A DNA stretch of 64,000 nt, from assembly GCA_020636075.1 (NCBI GenBank), contig JACJYO010000002.1, forward strand, positions 186,001 to 250,000. The letters run 5' to 3'. This document shows, piece after piece, positions 59,756 to 64,000 of the stretch. The DNA comes from Lewinellaceae bacterium. Lineage in GTDB: Bacteria > Bacteroidota > Bacteroidia > Chitinophagales > Saprospiraceae. The translations under genes and the position numbers were made by a program. Every line of letters starts with the position of its first letter. Within the stretch, counting starts at the first letter, position 1. Under the pieces are notes generated by a model. That model did no database searches, was not told the DNA's origin, and worked only from the letters and a program-made list of their open reading frames with translations.

Positions 59756-61798
59756 TTAATCATTGCCATCGTCTGGCTGAACCTCCTCTTCAATAGTGAT
59801 ACTTGTTGGTCCGGCAATGATTTTAAATTCTGTCCTGCGGTTAAACCGGTGTTCTTCATCGGGACAATCAACGCCATTTTTACAACGGTTGAGAATGAAC
59901 TTTTCCCCTTGACCCACTGCTACGATTCGGTCGGCTGCAATGCCTTGGGCCACCATCCAGGATTTAGCACTATCGGCACGTCGTTGAGAAAGTTTTTCGT
60001 TGTAATCGTCCCGGCCCTGGGCATCCGTATGTGAAGACAGTTCAATTTTCATATCCGGATACTGATTCATCAGATCAACCAGGAACTGCAGGTCTTTCTC
60101 TGCATCCGGAAGGATATCTGCTTTATCAAAATCATAATAAATGTTGCTTAAGCGGATTGGTTCATCGCGTTTAACGACCCTTGGTTTGGGCGGACGCTTC
60201 AGGCGCAACGTCATTTTCTTTTCAACGGAAGTTGATTTTTTAACACCTGTTGTATTGAAAGTCAGCGTATCGGGTTGATATCCTTCCCGTTCGGCAATAA
60301 GCATATAGGACTTATCGGGTAGCAGCGTAAAGCCAAAATCATTGGCCGATGAGTTCGTTTTTGTATCGATATTCATCGGATCCCGGTCGGTGACATCAAT
60401 AATTTGGACGGTGCAACCGGTAAGCGGCGGGTTGGTTTTTTCGCCTTTGCGACGCAGCCGGAACGTCGTGGCCAACAATTCAACCTTAATGCGTTCAAGC
60501 TCCCAGCTGTAAATATCATCGCAACAGGTTTTGCTCTTCAGGTTGTTCGGGCCAGGCCGGTTACTAACCAAAAATCCAGACATGCCATCAGCACTCCGCG
60601 TGTAATATTGATCATCAAGGCTGGTGTTGATACCTGCAGGGAGCGGCTGTGGTTTGCTCCAAACGGAGCCATTCCATTGGCTTTGGAAAACATCCAGCCC
60701 ACCAATAGATGGGTGGCCATTACTACTGAAATACAGTTTGCCGTCTTGATAAAACGGACTGGCTTCTTCCCCGGGGGTGTTGATCACCTCGCCAAGATTT
60801 ACCGGCAGGCCAAATACACCGTCAGATTTTTTAGGAGCGTAATAAATATCAAATCCGCCTTGGCCACCGGGCAGGTTTGCTACAAAGAACAAAACCTTTT
60901 CTCCAAAAAGTTCTCCTTCGCAGGGGTGTTTGGCAATATAATCGCCATTTACTCCTGCGACTTCATTAGCAGCTCCCCATCCATCCGTTCCCTTCTGGGC
61001 AAAGAATATTTTGCTTTCTTTTACATAATTATTCTCCATTTGCACCCGCGTAAAATACATCGTTGTGCCATCCGGAGTAATACTCACATTGCCCTGGTGC
61101 CAATCTTCCCGGTTAATTTGGGTGCCCAGCAGAACCGGTTCGCCAAACTCTGCCGATTGACCACCGGCTGGTGCCGCTGTGTAGATTTTGGAATACCAAT
61201 CGCCTTCTTTACCATCCAGAACAATTACTGCTTTTGACGCCAGCGAAGAAAAATAGAGTTCGCCGCCACTATAGGATGGCGATGCTTCTGTTTGTGGGCT
61301 ATTGGTTTTTTTGCCGAGGTTATTGACAAGAAGATTTTCGGGTTGTTTTGCCTTTCTGCCGAGTTTGCACCCCTCAATTTCGTTTTTACTCGCTGCGACC
61401 TTTGCCGGATCAGTGCCTTCAGTTATGTACAAATTAAACATATCCTCAGCATCGGCATAATTCCCGTTGTGTTTAAGGGCCATTGCATACCAATATTTCA
61501 GCTCGGTGTACTCGTTTTTGCGGTCGCGAAGCACCATGCGGCTCAAAAGACGTTCTGCTCGGTTATAATCGCGTAGTTCATAGTTAAGCAATGCAATTTT
61601 GACATTATGCGCGCGATCTTTGGTTTCCTTATATAGATCTTCGTAATACTCTAATGCCGCATAGGGGTTGCCGGTCTCTTCCGCTTCTTTTGCCGATTTT
61701 AGCATAGCATCCGGCGTTGATCGGTTTAGCGGTTGTGCAATCAAATCTGCCCCGGAAACCAACAATATCCCCAGTAAAATTTTGATACAGGTTTTCAT
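59756..61798 (-). CDS. OmpA/PD40-repeat outer membrane protein, T9SS-associated type
   Basis: About 680 residues from the ATG at 61798. Signal peptide (IKILLGILLVSGADLIAQ), a TPR-like region (about 30-130), then PD40/WD40-like beta-propeller repeats (about 190-430; SPSYSGGELYFSS, SITPDGTTMYFTR, PFYQDGKLYFSSNG). A carboxypeptidase-regulatory-like domain follows (about 460-540), and a C-terminal OmpA domain (about 560-665) with YYDFDKADILPDAEKDL and SSHTDAQGRDDYNEKLSQRRADSAKSWM binds peptidoglycan. This architecture is shared with T9SS components of the PorE type and with proteins paired with PorP/SprF, whose family member lies just upstream; both would act at the outer membrane. The C-terminus is Asp/Glu-rich. 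Confidence 0.86.
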   Translation of the reverse strand: MKTCIKILLGILLVSGADLIAQPLNRSTPDAMLKSAKEAEETGNPYAALEYYEDLYKETKDRAHNVKIALLNYELRDYNRAERLLSRMVLRDRKNEYTELKYWYAMALKHNGNYADAEDMFNLYITEGTDPAKVAASKNEIEGCKLGRKAKQPENLLVNNLGKKTNSPQTEASPSYSGGELYFSSLASKAVIVLDGKEGDWYSKIYTAAPAGGQSAEFGEPVLLGTQINREDWHQGNVSITPDGTTMYFTRVQMENNYVKESKIFFAQKGTDGWGAANEVAGVNGDYIAKHPCEGELFGEKVLFFVANLPGGQGGFDIYYAPKKSDGVFGLPVNLGEVINTPGEEASPFYQDGKLYFSSNGHPSIGGLDVFQSQWNGSVWSKPQPLPAGINTSLDDQYYTRSADGMSGFLVSNRPGPNNLKSKTCCDDIYSWELERIKVELLATTFRLRRKGEKTNPPLTGCTVQIIDVTDRDPMNIDTKTNSSANDFGFTLLPDKSYMLIAEREGYQPDTLTFNTTGVKKSTSVEKKMTLRLKRPPKPRVVKRDEPIRLSNIYYDFDKADILPDAEKDLQFLVDLMNQYPDMKIELSSHTDAQGRDDYNEKLSQRRADSAKSWMVAQGIAADRIVAVGQGEKFILNRCKNGVDCPDEEHRFNRRTEFKIIAGPTSITIEEEVQPDDGND

Positions 61799-61872
61799 AT
61801 TTATAAAATTGAAGCGGGGCGCAGTCAGAACAGAATTCTTGCCTCGCACCGCTATAGGTTCTTGAATCTAGC

Positions 61873-62928
61873 TTAAAAACGTGGGCAAAGCACTTTTGGC
61901 TTAACCACGGCAGGTTTATAAATCTTGATGATATAGTTTGCCGCGATCTCAAATCCACCGCGATAATTGCTTGCAGTGCGCAAACTGGACGTATTGATGT
62001 CGTATGCAATGCCGACAGTCAGGCTTTTTACTTTTATGCCGGCTAATACATTAATAGCGTCACTTAGCCGATACCCCAAGCCCATATTCAGGGTAATCCC
62101 TTTTTCTGCATTAAACAGATATCCAGCCAGGCCTTGTACCATAATTTCGTCATTACCCTCCATTGTTTGGAAAATAAAACTTGGACTAAGGCTCCATTTG
62201 TCAGTCAGCTCCATATTGAACTGACCATGCGCAATGGCGCGGCGCGGGATTTTGGAAACACCCTGCTGTGCCGTACCCGTACCGCCTGTACCGCCGGTGC
62301 TTACCAGCGAGTAATTGGGTTTGAACATATGGTACATGGAAAATCCAATATTGAAATCCATCGTCTTGTTCAGGCGGGAGGATAATACAACGCCAAGGTC
62401 AATATCTGTATACTTAGCATTGCCCAGAATACGATTGAAATCGGCACTGTTGCTCTGCGTGTAGGAGCCATCGCTATTGAAGCCATCGCCAAACTTAAGC
62501 GCATTTTCATCTATTTTTCGCTGTTCACCACCGTAATGGCCACCGATGGAAAGTACTGCATTGCCCTTTTTATCCAGCCCAAGATGGTACACTGCGCCCA
62601 ATTTGCCGGCGCTATGCGTCAAGCCGGCTGTGCCTGTTTTGTCCTGATAAACCATAAAGCCAACCCCGACCCAGTCGCGTTTCCGAAAGCCTTGAATAAT
62701 AGGCGCGTCTATCCATGCACTTGGCGTGCGAAACGGGTTACTGATTACGCTTGACCACTGACTACGGTATATTCCACCGATACGAGCTGTACCCTCAAAC
62801 TTGCCAGTCATAGCAGGATTGAGTGTCATTGGCGACATGTAATATTGGGTAAAGTGAATATCCTGTGCCCACAGAGCGCTTCCAAGGAACAAGATGAATA
62901 AAAGGAAGAGTAGTTTTTTGCTGCGCAT
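61873..62928 (-). CDS. PorP/SprF-family T9SS outer membrane protein
   Basis: 351 residues with a signal peptide (FLLFILFLGSALWAQ) and a 14-strand-like beta-barrel. DIHFTQYYMSPMTLNPAMTG is the hallmark opening, and YRSQWSSVI and an aromatic-rich body follow. Members escort or anchor T9SS cargo, usually one per SprB-type adhesin. It precedes the OmpA/PD40 gene by 74 bp on the same strand, a standard Bacteroidota pair. The partner adhesin may be the T9SS type B protein downstream or the giant protein at 10-16 kb; this is inference. A TATTTTTC near-box lies upstream. Confidence 0.9.
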   Translation of the reverse strand: MRSKKLLFLLFILFLGSALWAQDIHFTQYYMSPMTLNPAMTGKFEGTARIGGIYRSQWSSVISNPFRTPSAWIDAPIIQGFRKRDWVGVGFMVYQDKTGTAGLTHSAGKLGAVYHLGLDKKGNAVLSIGGHYGGEQRKIDENALKFGDGFNSDGSYTQSNSADFNRILGNAKYTDIDLGVVLSSRLNKTMDFNIGFSMYHMFKPNYSLVSTGGTGGTGTAQQGVSKIPRRAIAHGQFNMELTDKWSLSPSFIFQTMEGNDEIMVQGLAGYLFNAEKGITLNMGLGYRLSDAINVLAGIKVKSLTVGIAYDINTSSLRTASNYRGGFEIAANYIIKIYKPAVVKPKVLCPRF

Positions 62929-63054
62929 AAATTATCGTTTTGGTAAAACCGGATTAAGGTTATTCAACTGCCGCGAAAAATAGAGTAAAATTGGCAAACG
63001 CTTCCAACACGGCCCTGTTCATTTTGTTAAAAAAGGCTTTTTGGAAAGTCAAGG

Positions 63055-64000
63055 TCATTTCAGAGCCTGGCAAATCTCGTCAACGTCTTGATCTTGCATA
63101 CAACGAAAGTGACCTTTCGGGCAAGAAGTATAGCCGATTTTAGAACAAGGTCTGCATTTTAATCCCGGGACTTCCATGCTGGTATTTTGTTTTTGACCTT
63201 CCGGATAAAATGGATACATACCAAAATCAGGTACAGTATTGCCCCAAATGGAAACAATTTCCTTGCGGAATGCGGCTGCAATATGCATGAGTCCTGAATC
63301 GTGCGTAACCACTTTATACGCTTGCCGAACTACGGATGCGGATTGTTGCAAAGATAATTTTCCGCAAAAATTGAATACCAGCCCCCCCGAAAGTGCTACA
63401 ATTTGCGCGCCTGCTATTTGCTCATCTTTCCCACCCAGTAAAACGACCGGCAATTCTTCGTTCTGGCAAACGGCCGCAATCTTTTCCACAGGAAGGCGCT
63501 TTGTAGCATGATTGGCGCCAATATTAAACGCAATGTACCGGTCAGGTTTGAGCCTGGGGTCGAGATCGCCTGGCGACACCTCTTCCAGCCCGGGAATAAA
63601 ATAATCCAAACCTTTACCGTCGTATCGGACCCCAAGATGTTGGACGGTTTGCATGTATCGGTCAACAATATGGATTTTTGGAAGAAGGTTTATACCCAGT
63701 TGGACAAGTAGCCATTTTTCAAAATTCAGCTTGTTGAAAGACCGGGATGGTCGGCGCAACGTCCATTTGACCCGGGCGCTGCGCAAGTTGTGGTGCAGGT
63801 CAATAATCCAGTCAAATTTTTCCTTTCGAAGTTCCGGCAATACCTGCGCAAGGCGCTTGTCGACGGTGTGTATACGAGTCAGGTATGGATTTGCCGTGAG
63901 GACTTGGGCATATTGTGCCTTGGTAAGAAAATGTAATTCTGCATCCAGTTGTTGCTTCAGGCACCGGATGACAGGGGAAGTTAAAACAATATCACCTATG
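63055..64000 (-). CDS. Glycosyltransferase family 9 (heptosyltransferase-like), 5' end cut by window edge
   Basis: The frame runs off the right edge: the codons before 63840 read IGDIVLTSPVIRCLKQQL, the conserved start of GT9 enzymes (SIGDIVLTTP). The rest has DWIIDLHHNLRSARVKW, YIAFNIGANHATKRLP, VLLGGKDEQIAG, VTHDSGLMHIAAAF (the donor-binding site) and ...GNTVPDFGMYPF. The C-terminus has a Cys cluster (LKCRPCSKIGYTSCPKGHFRC) as in many Bacteroidota members. It would add a heptose or similar sugar to LPS core. Only the first few residues are missing. The TTG at 63840 is not the start. Confidence 0.88.
   Translation of the reverse strand, partial: IGDIVLTSPVIRCLKQQLDAELHFLTKAQYAQVLTANPYLTRIHTVDKRLAQVLPELRKEKFDWIIDLHHNLRSARVKWTLRRPSRSFNKLNFEKWLLVQLGINLLPKIHIVDRYMQTVQHLGVRYDGKGLDYFIPGLEEVSPGDLDPRLKPDRYIAFNIGANHATKRLPVEKIAAVCQNEELPVVLLGGKDEQIAGAQIVALSGGLVFNFCGKLSLQQSASVVRQAYKVVTHDSGLMHIAAAFRKEIVSIWGNTVPDFGMYPFYPEGQKQNTSMEVPGLKCRPCSKIGYTSCPKGHFRCMQDQDVDEICQALK

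Noticed and set aside
1..64000. CRISPR arrays, insertion sequences, prophage, restriction or anti-phage systems
   Set aside because: No repeat-spacer series, transposase, capsid, integrase or defence-type enzyme could be read in any frame; all long frames fit housekeeping or envelope families.

Overview
The window looks like chromosomal DNA from a free-living member of the Bacteroidota, perhaps a Saprospiria-like lineage (the lineage is inference). The evidence is type IX secretion (T9SS) sorting domains on four large secreted proteins, a PorP/SprF-family protein, an OmpA/PD40 protein, a TonB-type barrel receptor, many start codons without Shine-Dalgarno sequences, and repeated TAnnTTTG boxes, the -7 element of Bacteroidota promoters. 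I see no phage, IS element, CRISPR array or rRNA.

Layout. 1-7.8 kb: GT-C membrane glycosyltransferase (cut by the left edge), mtgA, TonB-type receptor, aspartate kinase, and a divergent rRNA/tRNA methyltransferase-miaE pair. 7.8-10.1 kb: AP2/HNH-like protein, a 33-residue lipoprotein, two tandem plsC genes, tRNA-Arg(CCG). 10.2-19.9 kb: a 2006-residue T9SS adhesin-like protein, yggS, a secreted phospholipase D-fold protein and trmN6. 20-24.8 kb: a glycosyltransferase, mqnE-mqnA of the futalosine menaquinone route, msrA and a NifU-like protein. 24.8-32.5 kb: outer-membrane and small lipoprotein families, including two duplicated pairs, plus a YfhO protein. 32.5-36 kb: sugar/cell-surface enzymes and an exonuclease. 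36-43.7 kb: arginine-decarboxylase-like enzyme, TamB and a coiled-coil membrane protein. 43.8-48.6 kb: a molybdenum cofactor cluster (mobA, moaC, moeA, moaA, a TauE-like permease, moaD, moaE). 48.6-54.5 kb: DUF7009-like protein, two rhodaneses, a fatty-acid-hydroxylase-like protein, a fused E1 dehydrogenase and small secreted proteins. 54.5-64 kb: a repeat protein with an S74 self-cleaving chaperone, a T9SS cargo, OmpA/PD40 and PorP/SprF proteins, and a GT9 glycosyltransferase cut by the right edge.

Main discovery. The gap between the decarboxylase and tamB holds a sequence with the layout of a dif site (37611-37638): an 11-bp arm identical to the E. coli XerD half-site, a 6-bp centre and a second arm sharing CATAA with the XerC half-site. 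The octamer GGGTAGGG, which fits the E. coli KOPS consensus GGGNAGGG, occurs ten times that I could find. All six copies left of this site are on the + strand and all four to the right are on the - strand, so every copy points at the site, whatever the direction of the host gene. The copies are densest within about 8 kb of it. I infer that this window spans the replication terminus, where the two replichores meet.

Second theme. Several genes (miaE, the first plsC, yfhO) have TATTTTTG exactly 4 nt before the ATG, which predicts leaderless mRNAs. Other promoters, terminators and start-codon corrections were placed with the same motif.
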